Assembly (NCBI GenBank): GCA_002067205.1
Contig: MVQL01000157.1
Location: 1-44,897, forward strand
Length of the DNA stretch: 44,897 nt
From: Pelotomaculum sp. PtaB.Bin104
GTDB lineage: Bacteria; Bacillota; Desulfotomaculia; Desulfotomaculales; Pelotomaculaceae
Direction: 5' to 3'
A program made the translations under genes and the position numbers. The notes under the pieces were generated by a model. It saw only the letters and a list, made by a program, of their open reading frames with translations, ran no database searches and was not told where the DNA came from. Positions 33,423-41,204 of the stretch are shown here, in pieces (position 1 is the first letter of the stretch; the number at the start of each line of letters is the position of its first letter).

Positions 33423-34040
33423 ATGAAAAGGATGCATAAATTTAGAACAGCATACGGTGATTTCAGGACGGGGGATATTGGGCTTTCAGCAAATAATTCA
33501 TGGATGGGGAAAGCGATCAGGTTCTTTACGTCGTGGCACACGTCATCAGCCAGCCGAAATCACGCCTACCTTTACCAGAATAAAAATATTATTGTCGAAG
33601 CTCTTTTGAAGGTCGCTGTAAGCCCTGCATCAAAATATTCAGACAAGGATATAGTTGTATACCGGATTCCTTTAACAGAAGAGGAACGGACTCGGCTTGA
33701 ACTTACGATTGCCAGCAGTATAAATGGCGCCTATGGTTATGGGAAGTTGGCTTTGTTTGCTATGGATGCGATCACCACAAAAATAAAATCTCTATTCGGG
33801 AAAACAGAGCCGTGTTTCTTTTTCTCCTCACATTTTGGCGTGACCAATATCCCGGTATGCAGCCAGCTCGTTGTTTGGGCTATCTATAAAGCTACTGATT
33901 ATAGATTTAAAAACGAGAATGGGTGTCCTGTTCCGTGGCGTATTGTTACTCCTGATTATTTAGAAGACCTTTTAAAACTTCCTATAAACAAGGCGGTAAA
34001 AATATATGAACAAAAAATTGTTAATGATGATCGTAGCTAG
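33423..34040 (+). CDS. YiiX/NlpC-P60-type permuted papain-like hydrolase
   Basis: This is a 205-residue protein. FRTGDIGLSANNSWMGKAIR near the N-terminus, followed by NHAYLY (catalytic His region, about 41-46) and VCSQLVVWAIYKAT (catalytic Cys, about 148), gives the order His before Cys seen in circularly permuted papain-like YiiX/YebB hydrolases. These cut peptidoglycan peptides or lipid amides. With a holin-like gene before it and a lipoprotein after it, it is a plausible endolysin. No signal peptide is present, so it would need holin help. The start at 33423 has GGGAG upstream. Confidence 0.7.
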   Translation: MKRMHKFRTAYGDFRTGDIGLSANNSWMGKAIRFFTSWHTSSASRNHAYLYQNKNIIVEALLKVAVSPASKYSDKDIVVYRIPLTEEERTRLELTIASSINGAYGYGKLALFAMDAITTKIKSLFGKTEPCFFFSSHFGVTNIPVCSQLVVWAIYKATDYRFKNENGCPVPWRIVTPDYLEDLLKLPINKAVKIYEQKIVNDDRS

Positions 34041-34191
34041 CGTATTGTTGGTTGGGTGTTCCGGGACAGTTAATAAAAGTCTTACCGTGGATATAAAATG
34101 CACAAATTGTAAAACTCCGTATGGTTCCGGGGATAAAGTTGAAGTTCGCCTTGATAGGACAATATTCGCAGAATCAAGAAATGAAAAATAG
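34006..34191 (+). CDS. Small lipoprotein, candidate outer-membrane spanin
   Basis: This 61-residue protein has a lipoprotein signal peptide with lipobox LLVGC at residues 14-18, so it would be lipidated and sorted to the outer membrane (Ser at +2). The mature part is about 43 residues. The gene overlaps the end of the hydrolase gene and the start of the next gene, an embedded layout typical of o-spanins. A CTNC pair may form a disulphide. A matching inner-membrane spanin is not obvious. Confidence 0.65.
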   Translation: MNKKLLMMIVASVLLVGCSGTVNKSLTVDIKCTNCKTPYGSGDKVEVRLDRTIFAESRNEK

Positions 34192-35362
34192 AACTTCATA
34201 TTTGCGTATGTTGGTTATTACAATGTTGTGCGTTACCCCGTTTTTTCTTGTTGGCGACGATAGATACGGGAAAGAAGTTTTAGTGTTATTGATGTCAGGA
34301 GCTATAATATTTTTATCCTGCATAAAAAATCCGATTACCGGGCTGGTTGCTTATTTGTTTATCTCTCCGTTTTTTGCTCCCCCATTTGAACTTAGTGCAT
34401 TAAATCAAAATGTAGCTGGATTCTGGCAGTATAAACCATTGGCTTTTTGCTTGATATTTTATTTTCTGTTTTCAAAGCTATCTTCAATTCCGTGGCCAAA
34501 CAGAATCCTAGATAGAATCTTGAAGGTCATGGACTGGTCGGCATTTATTACTGCAATATATTTGGTTGCCCAATATTTTAATCTTGATCAATTCCTAGTT
34601 ACTGCTACTGATATGCACACGATTCACTCTACCAATCCGCACATGACAGCGACGCTTACAAATTCAACTCTGGCATCTGCGTTCTTAACAATGTGTCTGC
34701 CGGCATTGATTTACAGAAGGGCATGGATTCGGTTAGCCTTTGTTTGCGTGATGATGTATTCTTGCCAGAGCCTTATGGCTATTGGGGCGGGGATTGTTTC
34801 TATTTTAGTTTATCGGTTAATTAAAATAAACAAAATGATTGCCTGGGTTTGTTTTGGCCTTTTATTAATTTGCGTTCTGATTTATGCCGAAATGAATAAA
34901 ACTTGGGTGCTTTATCAATCAAATGGACGTATTCAGGAGTGGGGGAGAATAATTAAAGAAGTGGTTTCCCCGAGTATGGATTTGCGGACTCGGGCTTTAA
35001 CCGGATATGGCCTCGGGGCGTATTCTTATATTTATGTTTCTCAACATACGGTACGCTGGTGTCCAATCTGTAAAAGATGGGAAATAGGGATGTGGCGTGC
35101 ACACAATGAGTTTATTGAGTTCTTTTATAATGCCGGGATTATCGGTTTAGGGCTGTTAATTTTTTCAATTATCAGCTTGATATATAAATCAATACCATTT
35201 ATAATATTAGATGAACGGATGCTTGCTTTGCTTTCCAGTTTTTTGGCGCTTTGTTTATTGGCTTGTGGGACATTTATCTGGCAAGTTGAGCCGTTCAGAA
35301 TATATACGGTTGTTATCGTTTCGATATTAACACAAAAAATTAATCAAGGAGTGACCGCATGA
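34181..35362 (+). CDS. O-antigen polymerase/ligase-like membrane protein
   Basis: This 393-residue protein has about ten transmembrane segments. The periplasmic loop carries SNGRIQEWGRIIKEVVSP, LTGYGLGAYSYIYV and WRAHNEFIEFFYNAGIIGLG, the Wzy_C (O-antigen ligase/polymerase, PF04932) signature. Phage Wzy-like proteins can change the linkage of host O-antigen and block reinfection; WaaL-type enzymes ligate glycans to lipid A. ATG 34181 overlaps the lipoprotein stop and avoids a longer soluble extension. By eye it is more AT-rich than the virion genes, which suggests transfer. The exact reaction cannot be told. Confidence 0.8.
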   Translation: MKNRTSYLRMLVITMLCVTPFFLVGDDRYGKEVLVLLMSGAIIFLSCIKNPITGLVAYLFISPFFAPPFELSALNQNVAGFWQYKPLAFCLIFYFLFSKLSSIPWPNRILDRILKVMDWSAFITAIYLVAQYFNLDQFLVTATDMHTIHSTNPHMTATLTNSTLASAFLTMCLPALIYRRAWIRLAFVCVMMYSCQSLMAIGAGIVSILVYRLIKINKMIAWVCFGLLLICVLIYAEMNKTWVLYQSNGRIQEWGRIIKEVVSPSMDLRTRALTGYGLGAYSYIYVSQHTVRWCPICKRWEIGMWRAHNEFIEFFYNAGIIGLGLLIFSIISLIYKSIPFIILDERMLALLSSFLALCLLACGTFIWQVEPFRIYTVVIVSILTQKINQGVTA

Positions 35363-35757
35363 AAAAATTTTTAGTTTTGTTTGTAATGTTTATGCTTGTC
35401 TTTTCACAAACAAGTTTTGCTGTCCAGGTATTGCAGGATTCAACCTTAAAGGGTAACGCGGCAAAGTTTGATTTTACTGGCCCGGCTGTTTCAATCAGCG
35501 GGGATAAAGCCACTGTTGATTTGACAGACCTTAACCAAAGTTCTCCTACCGCAGAAACGGAAGTCCTTAAGGTTACTCAGGGCGATGCTGATGAAGCATT
35601 TTTGAATTTCAATGGCCAAGTTGGACAAGGGAATAGTATAGATTCTTATACCACGAAAAATGCTGCTAAGTCCGGAACAATAAAAATATATTATACGAAT
35701 GCCGAAACCGGTCTTAAAATGCCGGGGTATATTGATATTAAAGCTGGTCCAGATTAA
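35359..35757 (+). CDS. Exported protein, last gene of late operon
   Basis: This 132-residue protein has a signal peptide (MKKFLVLFVMFMLVF core, ending SFA). The mature part of about 110 residues is beta-rich (VQVLQDSTLKGNAAKFDFTG; TIKIYYTNAETGLKMPGYI). It overlaps the O-antigen polymerase-like gene (ATGA), so the two are probably co-expressed. GGAGTGACCGC precedes the ATG. Two hairpins follow. Function is unknown; a fibre-like or envelope-attached protein is possible. Confidence 0.7.
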   Translation: MKKFLVLFVMFMLVFSQTSFAVQVLQDSTLKGNAAKFDFTGPAVSISGDKATVDLTDLNQSSPTAETEVLKVTQGDADEAFLNFNGQVGQGNSIDSYTTKNAAKSGTIKIYYTNAETGLKMPGYIDIKAGPD

Positions 35758-35758
35758 T

Positions 35759-35828
35759 TTCTCATGGCGGTCATGAGAATTGGGGAAACAGGCAATGCCC
35801 CGGAGATAAACTCCGGGGCTATTGTTTT
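35759..35828. terminator. Convergent terminator region with two hairpins
   Basis: TTCTCATG-gcggt-CATGAGAA (35759-35779) is followed by GCCCCGGAG-ataaa-CTCCGGGGC (35797-35819) and TATTGTTTT. The second is a strong rightward terminator; on the minus strand it can also stop the recombination operon. The stop codon of the minus-strand gene is inside the T-rich tail. Confidence 0.82.
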
Positions 35829-36039
35829 ACTTGCCTACTCTTGGAATAAGTATTCTTGTTGGGCAATTCTTTTTAGACTCCTCAACGATCTTGTTGAGGG
35901 CCGCTAAAGCGTAGCCGTGTGCTGCGGTAAACGGTGTGCCTGAAATGTGCATCCGTATCATGGTATCGAAGTTTGGGTCACAAGATGTCTTCACTTTTCC
36001 GTTTGGTAAATCTTCAATCGTGATGACAATTTTAGCCAT
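35827..36039 (-). CDS. Small unknown protein, end of recombination operon
   Basis: This 70-residue alpha/beta protein (KIVITIEDLPNGKVKTSCD; HGYALAALNKIVEESKKN) has no transmembrane segment. Strand-strand-helix order resembles small nucleic-acid or immunity-type folds, but no family is recognised. It shares one base with the preceding gene. It sits at the end of the leftward RecT/YqaJ operon. Confidence 0.65.
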   Translation of the reverse strand: MAKIVITIEDLPNGKVKTSCDPNFDTMIRMHISGTPFTAAHGYALAALNKIVEESKKNCPTRILIPRVGK

Positions 36040-36275
36040 TACCAGTCGTCCTCCTCTTTTGGCTTTTCTTTTTCCTTTGGTTTAAACAAAGAAAGTATAA
36101 CTTTGTCCCGGTTGTCTTCGTTGGGTACGCCGGCTGGGTTGAACGTGCGCTTGAGAAGGATAAACTTCCCGTTCTCCCCCTCCATTACAGCGCCAACGTT
36201 TTCGTATCTGCCTTTTGTTTCTCCGTCCTTTTCATACGTGCCGACTTTTACAGCGACATCAAATATCTTCTCCAT
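36039..36275 (-). CDS. Small conserved-type phage protein, possibly OB-like
   Basis: This 78-residue protein has a beta-rich core: DVAVKVGTYEKDGETKGRYE, NVGAVMEGENGKFILLKRTF, NPAGV. This looks like a short single-domain protein that recurs near recombination or ssDNA-binding genes on phages and plasmids, with an OB-like strand order. The C-terminus is charged and ends EEDDW. Overlaps on both sides show coupling. A nucleic-acid-binding role is inferred only from fold guess and context. Confidence 0.65.
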   Translation of the reverse strand: MEKIFDVAVKVGTYEKDGETKGRYENVGAVMEGENGKFILLKRTFNPAGVPNEDNRDKVILSLFKPKEKEKPKEEDDW

Positions 36276-36585
36276 GTTTTTCTTTTCTCCTTTTTATTTT
36301 TTTCTTTATCCATTCTCTCACTTCTTCGTTCTCAAGGCAAAAATCTTTATCCGACGGTAAGGTTGAAATTATTTCTTGTTTGAACTCTTGATATAATTTC
36401 AAAGCGCATGCCTGCGGCAGAAAAACCAGTAGAATGGCGAGAGAAAGCTGCGCCGGCCCAGACCCACAATATCCCCAAGAGAATCCATCTGGGCTATGAT
36501 TAATTATTCTTTGGCTTTCAGAAGGGAAAAGCTCTATCCCGTTTGCTATAAATACTTGTCTTGTTATCGCATGCCCGCGTATCAT
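36259..36585 (-). CDS. DUF6166-like protein
   Basis: This 108-residue protein contains SPDGFSWGYCGSGPAQLSLA at about residues 31-50, the core of DUF6166, a short domain common on phages and mobile elements. The preceding part is beta-rich and the C-terminal part is a basic helix (KKKIKRRKEKHGED). Family function is unknown. It lies between RecT and the 78-residue gene in the leftward operon. Confidence 0.8.
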   Translation of the reverse strand: MIRGHAITRQVFIANGIELFPSESQRIINHSPDGFSWGYCGSGPAQLSLAILLVFLPQACALKLYQEFKQEIISTLPSDKDFCLENEEVREWIKKKIKRRKEKHGEDI

Positions 36586-36597
36586 GTTATCACCCCC

Positions 36598-37686
36598 TTA
36601 AAACGGCAGATCGTTTGGCCCGGACTCGACTTTCTTAATGTCGATAATGTTCTGGTATGTCTTCCCGTACCGAGTTGCTTCTTCGTAGCGGATCTCAATC
36701 GGGAACTTATTGTCAAAAGAATCCTGCATGATGTCAAACAGGGTTTTGCTGAATGTGCCGTAATATTTACCGTTGATAGCGCCTCCGAACTTGCGCCATT
36801 TCTTGCCGTTGGTTTCCCCGTCTTTTACTTTGATGTCATCAATAATCCCGCAGATAACCATGTTGTCATCTGATGGCTGTTCTTCAACAACCTGCTCTTC
36901 AACAATTTGGGCATCTTCCACCTGTTCAGTCGCTTCTGTGGTGGTGGCCTCTTCAAGCCTGGACTTCTTTTTGGCAGGTGGCTGTTGATCTGCTGGGGTG
37001 GTTTCTTCCTTTGCCGGCTCTGTTTGGTCAAGGTCGTACATTTCGTCGTCACGGTACATAACCTGCTCAACGTCAGTTGACATCGGTAAGCGCTTTGAAA
37101 GTCTGCGTATGGCGGTCTTACGGCGCATTTCGTCGGCAAACGGGCCGGTCCAAGGGCCGGTATTAGCTTTTGAAACCTTTTTAACGTCTTGGATTTGTTC
37201 TTCGGTGAGCACCTCGACATAGGTGCCGTCTTCTTTGGTTTTGGCAACGGCGTAGGTGTGGGTAGGTTTTCCGCGGGGCCCGGACATTAATGGCTTGTGA
37301 AGCACATGTTCGCCGTTGTCGTCTACCCAAAACTCAAAAGAGTCTTTTTCGTAAACAACCTGAGCGGTAATGTTCTTGAGTTCTCCGCTGTTCCGCACCT
37401 TCTTTAATATGCCATAAACCATCGGCATATATTGGGCTGTTTCTCCAAACTTAACCAGGGCGGCTTCTTTCCCATCTGGGATAAGCCCGTCCTGAGCGCA
37501 GGTCCGGCAGGCGTTGTAAAGTGACGCGCGGTTGCACTTAAGCAGACCCGGGTTCTTCTGGACTGCGATCAAAACCACGTTAATAAATTTGTTGGGTTCA
37601 ATCGTTGACGGAAGGACGGCTTTTAATTCTTCTCCCATCTTTGTGAGGCTTGTTTTAAATTCTTCGTAAATGGTGATATTTGCCAT
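36598..37686 (-). CDS. recT: RecT-family ssDNA-annealing protein with C-terminal OB/SSB-like tail
   Basis: This is a 362-residue protein. Residues of about 1-215 are RecT: EPNKFINVVLIAVQKNP, ASLYNACRTCAQDGLIPDG, ALVKFGETAQYMPMVYGI and MRRKTAIRRLSKRLP. A Pro/Thr/Gln/Glu-rich linker (about 220-270) follows. The last 90 residues look like an OB-type fold (VICGIIDDIKVKDGETNGK; YYGTFSKTLFDIMQDSF) ending PNDLPF, similar to the SSB C-terminal tip (DDIPF). It anneals strands made by the YqaJ exonuclease encoded upstream. The tail may recruit host SSB partners. Confidence 0.88.
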   Translation of the reverse strand: MANITIYEEFKTSLTKMGEELKAVLPSTIEPNKFINVVLIAVQKNPGLLKCNRASLYNACRTCAQDGLIPDGKEAALVKFGETAQYMPMVYGILKKVRNSGELKNITAQVVYEKDSFEFWVDDNGEHVLHKPLMSGPRGKPTHTYAVAKTKEDGTYVEVLTEEQIQDVKKVSKANTGPWTGPFADEMRRKTAIRRLSKRLPMSTDVEQVMYRDDEMYDLDQTEPAKEETTPADQQPPAKKKSRLEEATTTEATEQVEDAQIVEEQVVEEQPSDDNMVICGIIDDIKVKDGETNGKKWRKFGGAINGKYYGTFSKTLFDIMQDSFDNKFPIEIRYEEATRYGKTYQNIIDIKKVESGPNDLPF

Positions 37687-38597
37687 CAGAAATTCTCCTG
37701 TTCGGTTAGTGCTGTGATTATTTCTTTTAGGTATTGCCGGACTTCTTCCATCAAGGCTAAAGAGCGTTTGCTTTTAACCTTTGGAATTTCTATTTTTCTT
37801 ATCTGATTAGCCAGGGAAGCAATTTTCTCGGCGTCAGATGCCCTAAGCAACCGTTCTGCTTCCTGATCTGTTTTTTCTTTTTGTTTCCTTTCCTGTTCGC
37901 GTCTCAGGAATAATTCTCTTTCAGCCCGTTCTCTTTCTCTCCTTTCTTCTGCTAGTTTTCTTTCATGTTCTGCTCTTATTTTTTGTTGCTTTTCTTCGGC
38001 TTCCCGCTTGATTTTCAGTTCCTTCTCTTGGGCTTGGCGCCGCTCTTCTGCCAAGACTCGTTCTCTTTCAGCGGCCTCGGCTTTTAACCTACGGTTCTCA
38101 GCTTCAATTTTTGCTTGTCGTTCTTTTTCCTGTTGTTCAAGTTTTATTCTTTCCTGCTCGGTTTTCCTGTCTTCCTCTTCTTTCAATAACTGTAAACGCT
38201 TGGCTTCTTTTATCTCGACAAACTTTTCCTGTTTTTCAAGATACTCCTCAATCGGGACAATGAGTGCTTTTAAGACATTTGCTATCCCGTCAATCGCCTT
38301 GCCTTCCCGCAAAGACTGTTCTTTAAGGTTTTTCCTCGCCTTTTCTACTGAAAGTCTTTTCTCCCGCAAGAAAAGTCTGCCGGTACGGGCGATCTTCATT
38401 TCTGCTACCTGGGTTTCATCTGTCACGACTATCGCCTTAGCTTTCCGTTCCCATTCATCAGCGATATTGAAGTAATCCTGAAAATTATCAAGAATGTATT
38501 TCGCTTTTGTTTGGTCTAAATTGCTGTTTTCAATTATTACTACAAGTTGATTTTTGGGTTGTTCTTCAAAATCAACGAAGTCAAGGTTTTCTGCCAT
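37686..38597 (-). CDS. Long coiled-coil protein of recombination operon
   Basis: ATG 38597 follows AAGGAG by eight bases. The 303-residue product has an N-terminal helical part with LDQTKAKYILDNFQDYFNIA, seen in phage proteins beside RecT/YqaJ. From about 115 to 255 it is an almost unbroken Glu/Arg/Lys/Gln coiled coil, followed by a compact C-terminus (LMEEVRQYLKEIITAL). It is co-transcribed between exonuclease and annealase genes. It may scaffold the recombination complex, which is an inference from location. Confidence 0.75.
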   Translation of the reverse strand: MAENLDFVDFEEQPKNQLVVIIENSNLDQTKAKYILDNFQDYFNIADEWERKAKAIVVTDETQVAEMKIARTGRLFLREKRLSVEKARKNLKEQSLREGKAIDGIANVLKALIVPIEEYLEKQEKFVEIKEAKRLQLLKEEEDRKTEQERIKLEQQEKERQAKIEAENRRLKAEAAERERVLAEERRQAQEKELKIKREAEEKQQKIRAEHERKLAEERRERERAERELFLRREQERKQKEKTDQEAERLLRASDAEKIASLANQIRKIEIPKVKSKRSLALMEEVRQYLKEIITALTEQENF

Positions 38598-38599
38598 AA

Positions 38600-39523
38600 T
38601 CATTTCTCCTTCTTCCAACTGATTCTGAATGTCCGGTATCCTTCCCGGTCATATTCGATATGTGCCGGGCCAACCATGCCTGCTGATATTGTAAACTGTC
38701 CACCGACAGCTTTCTCTGCGTCGGAGATAACAGACAATAGTTTAGCTTTTATCTCTTTACACCGACTGTCGGCCACTTTTATTTCGTCGCCGAGCTTACG
38801 GTATTCTAAGGCTTCGGCAAGTAAGTCCTGATCTCCGCTGATGTCAACCACTTTCCCGGCATCAGCGTACCCATAAAGCGAACACATAAAGGAAGCGTCT
38901 TTCGCTAAGTCCGGTTCAGGTTCTTTACCTGATTCAATGCTATCCCAGAACGCCTTAACTTTTGACTTTATAGCAGAACAGACCTTTTCATTGCGCTGTC
39001 TTTCAAGCAGGATGAGTTTATTTCCGCCGACAAGCGCGCCGATAAAAGCGTAACTGCGATCTGAAACCAACAACTGATGCTGTACCTGAATCTCAATATG
39101 AAGAGGAGCTTCGATCAACCCGTCCTCGTCCTCTTCCCATTGCTGCTTGAATACAAGGCCATCGACATTTTTGATCTCAAGCAATCCTTTTTCTGGTTTG
39201 CCGGGGAACTCTTCAATGCTAAAATCAAAACTGCTTCCGATCCGCAATGATTCTTCTCTTATATATTCATCCATCCTGCGGACGCCCCAGCCTTTTTCTT
39301 CTGCTATTCCGGCGGCGATGGCATCTTGAAGCCGGGTTCCCCACTTCATACGCTCATTCTCTTCGATCTCAACAATGTTCTGGTTTTTCTTCCGGTGCCA
39401 TAATTCAAAAGCGGTTATGTACGGGCTGAATCCAAATAACGCCGAAACCTCCGTTGATGTAATGTCCTGCGCGCGGAGATTAAGCCAATGCTCTTTATTG
39501 TCTGGTGTTATTATCTGTCGCAT
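38600..39523 (-). CDS. YqaJ-type viral exonuclease
   Basis: This 307-residue protein begins with the PD-(D/E)xK YqaJ fold: HWLNLRAQDITSTEVSALFG, YITAFELWHRKK, RMKWGTRLQDAIAAGIAEE and RIGSSFDFSI. The catalytic ExK follows as KGLLEIKNVDG, with the helix PLHIEIQVQHQLLVSD. It is a phage alkaline-type 5'-3' exonuclease partnered with RecT. The start at 39523 has GAAAGG seven bases upstream. It overlaps the RHH gene by 29 bases. Confidence 0.9.
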   Translation of the reverse strand: MRQIITPDNKEHWLNLRAQDITSTEVSALFGFSPYITAFELWHRKKNQNIVEIEENERMKWGTRLQDAIAAGIAEEKGWGVRRMDEYIREESLRIGSSFDFSIEEFPGKPEKGLLEIKNVDGLVFKQQWEEDEDGLIEAPLHIEIQVQHQLLVSDRSYAFIGALVGGNKLILLERQRNEKVCSAIKSKVKAFWDSIESGKEPEPDLAKDASFMCSLYGYADAGKVVDISGDQDLLAEALEYRKLGDEIKVADSRCKEIKAKLLSVISDAEKAVGGQFTISAGMVGPAHIEYDREGYRTFRISWKKEK

Positions 39524-39659
39524 TTTTAGCCTTTCTGAGCGCATCTGCAATCAGCGCAGTAATAAATTGCCGAATAGTTATTCTGTGCTTTGTACAGTGT
39601 TCCTTCATCCTTTGATGAAGTTTCGGGTCCATCGCATAAGACAAATATTTAAATTCCAT
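39495..39659 (-). CDS. Ribbon-helix-helix regulator (54 aa)
   Basis: This frame encodes 54 residues. MEFKYLSYAMDPKLHQRM is followed by KEHCTKHRITIRQFITALIADALRKAK, giving a short basic strand and two helices with the layout of Arc/CopG RHH repressors. AAGGGGGTG precedes the ATG. It is the first gene behind a TTGACA-N17-TATACT promoter and lies beside a perfect inverted repeat, so autoregulation is likely. It overlaps the exonuclease start. Confidence 0.72.
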   Translation of the reverse strand: MEFKYLSYAMDPKLHQRMKEHCTKHRITIRQFITALIADALRKAKNATDNNTRQ

Positions 39660-39675
39660 TGTATCACCCCCTTTC

Positions 39676-39690
39676 TGGTAAGAGTATATT
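39676..39690 (-). promoter_or_regulatory. 15-bp motif shared with 6370-6384
   Basis: TGGTAAGAGTATATT is identical to the motif at 6370-6384. Here it covers the TATACT -10 and initial transcribed bases of the leftward promoter. It may be a shared operator. Confidence 0.5.
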
Positions 39691-39711
39691 CTTTTATGCT
39701 TGGCGTGTCAA
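39683..39711 (-). promoter_or_regulatory. Strong leftward promoter for recombination operon
   Basis: On the minus strand TTGACA (39706-39711) and TATACT (39683-39688) have the ideal 17-base spacing. Transcription would start about 18-20 bases before the RHH start codon at 39659. Confidence 0.8.
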
Positions 39712-39712
39712 G

Positions 39713-39732
39713 TTAAATATTTCAATATTTAA
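39713..39732. promoter_or_regulatory. Perfect inverted repeat between divergent -35 boxes
   Basis: TTAAATATT (39713-39721) and AATATTTAA (39724-39732) are perfect inverted arms around two bases. They lie between the leftward -35 (39706-39711) and the rightward -35 (39736-39741). A bound dimer would touch both promoters. The RHH protein encoded next door is the obvious candidate. Confidence 0.65.
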
Positions 39733-39735
39733 TTG

Positions 39736-39764
39736 TTGACAGGATATTTTTGTAGTGATAGAAT
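39736..39764 (+). promoter_or_regulatory. Rightward promoter giving a leaderless helicase transcript
   Basis: TTGACA (39736-39741) and TAGAAT (39759-39764) are 17 bases apart. The expected start is six to seven bases downstream, at or within two bases of ATG 39771. No Shine-Dalgarno exists in the gap. Confidence 0.72.
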
Positions 39765-39770
39765 TTTGGC

Positions 39771-41162
39771 ATGATTAAACTCCGCGACTACCAGTCAAAC
39801 ATTATTAACAATGTCCGGGCATTGATGTACCACGGTAATAAAAGCATCTTGGTACAATCTCCATGCGGAAGCGGCAAGACGCTCTTGACCGCACACATGC
39901 TTAAAACTGCTTCTTCCCGAGGAAAAAGATCATTCTTTATTGTTCACCGGAGAGAACTTATTAAACAATCTCTGGATGCCTTTTCGTTGCTTGGATTAAA
40001 GCCTGGCATAATATCTAGCGGTTGGTTTGAAATTAAAAATAGCCCGATTCAGATTGCTTCAATTCAGACGTTATCAAGGAGATTGAATAGGTATAAAGTC
40101 CCTGATCTGGTCGTTTGGGATGAAGTGCATCACGTCGGAGCGAAGACCTGGGGGAAAGTGTATGAACATTTCTCTGGGGCGTATCATATCGGCTTAACAG
40201 CGACTCCGTGTCGATTAGATGGTACGGGGCTGGATAAATGGTTCTCTAAAATGGTGTCCGGGCCTTCTGTCCAATGGTTAATTGATAACGGGTTCCTTTC
40301 AAAATATAAGATATTCGCTCCGGGTAAAATTGATACCTCAAGTGTGCATAGTCGTATGGGTGATTATATCACATCCGAATTACTTGCCATTGTGGACAGG
40401 CCAACCATAACCGGGGACGCCATAAAGCACTATAAAAAACTTTGTCCGGGTAAAAGAGCGATTGTGTTCTGTGTTTCAATCGAACACTCCAAGCACGTTG
40501 TTGAACAGTTTAATGCTTCCGGTATTCCTGCTGAACACATAGACGGAGAAACTGAAAAGTACCAAAGGGACGCGGCAATTAAAAGGTTTGCTGACGGGAA
40601 GACAACTATATTAAGTAATGTTGACCTCGTTGGGGAAGGCTTTGATTTGCCGGCAATTGAAGTCGGGATATTATTAAGGCCAACGCAAAGCCTGGGAATG
40701 TATATTCAGCAATCAGGGCGAGCGTTACGGCCTTATCCGGGAAAAGAATGTGCCTTTATTCTTGACCATGCCGGAAATTGTCAACGACATGGGCTACCTT
40801 GCGACGATAGGGAGTGGACTCTTAAAGGGAGTACAGGGAAAAATAAACAAACAGAATCTTCTGTTAAAATAAAGACCTGTCCAAGATGTTATGCTGTACA
40901 ATTTTCTGGGAGAGAAGTCTGCTCGTATTGTGGATATGAGTTTGATAAGAGCCCGCGTAAGGTTGACTACGAAGAAGGGAACCTGGTTGAGGTTGATCTC
41001 CAAAAGGCGCGACGGATAAGATTAACAGAGCAGGGGAAAGCTGAATCTTTTGAGGCCCTGGTTGCTTTAGGGCGGAAGCGCGGGTACAAAAGACCGTTCT
41101 TGTGGGCAAAGCATGTCTTAAATGCTAGAAAGGCGAGGGAGGCGTATGCCAAGCAAAATTGA
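39771..41162 (+). CDS. RadD-like SF2 DNA helicase
   Basis: This 463-residue protein has motif I SPCGSGKT (residues 30-37), motif Ia VHRRELIKQS, motif II DEVHH (117-121), motif III LTATP (142-146) and motif VI QQSGRALRP (313-321). A C-terminal zinc ribbon (Cys 370, 373, 384, 387) follows, as in RadD/YejH-type helicases. The order matches a complete SF2 DEAH-like helicase. It may process replication or recombination forks with the nearby YqaJ/RecT set. It heads the early operon and seems to be translated from a leaderless mRNA. Confidence 0.9.
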   Translation: MIKLRDYQSNIINNVRALMYHGNKSILVQSPCGSGKTLLTAHMLKTASSRGKRSFFIVHRRELIKQSLDAFSLLGLKPGIISSGWFEIKNSPIQIASIQTLSRRLNRYKVPDLVVWDEVHHVGAKTWGKVYEHFSGAYHIGLTATPCRLDGTGLDKWFSKMVSGPSVQWLIDNGFLSKYKIFAPGKIDTSSVHSRMGDYITSELLAIVDRPTITGDAIKHYKKLCPGKRAIVFCVSIEHSKHVVEQFNASGIPAEHIDGETEKYQRDAAIKRFADGKTTILSNVDLVGEGFDLPAIEVGILLRPTQSLGMYIQQSGRALRPYPGKECAFILDHAGNCQRHGLPCDDREWTLKGSTGKNKQTESSVKIKTCPRCYAVQFSGREVCSYCGYEFDKSPRKVDYEEGNLVEVDLQKARRIRLTEQGKAESFEALVALGRKRGYKRPFLWAKHVLNARKAREAYAKQN

Positions 41163-41204
41163 AATTTATAATTTAGAAAACCATAAAAAGCAAGGACAAT
41201 TATT

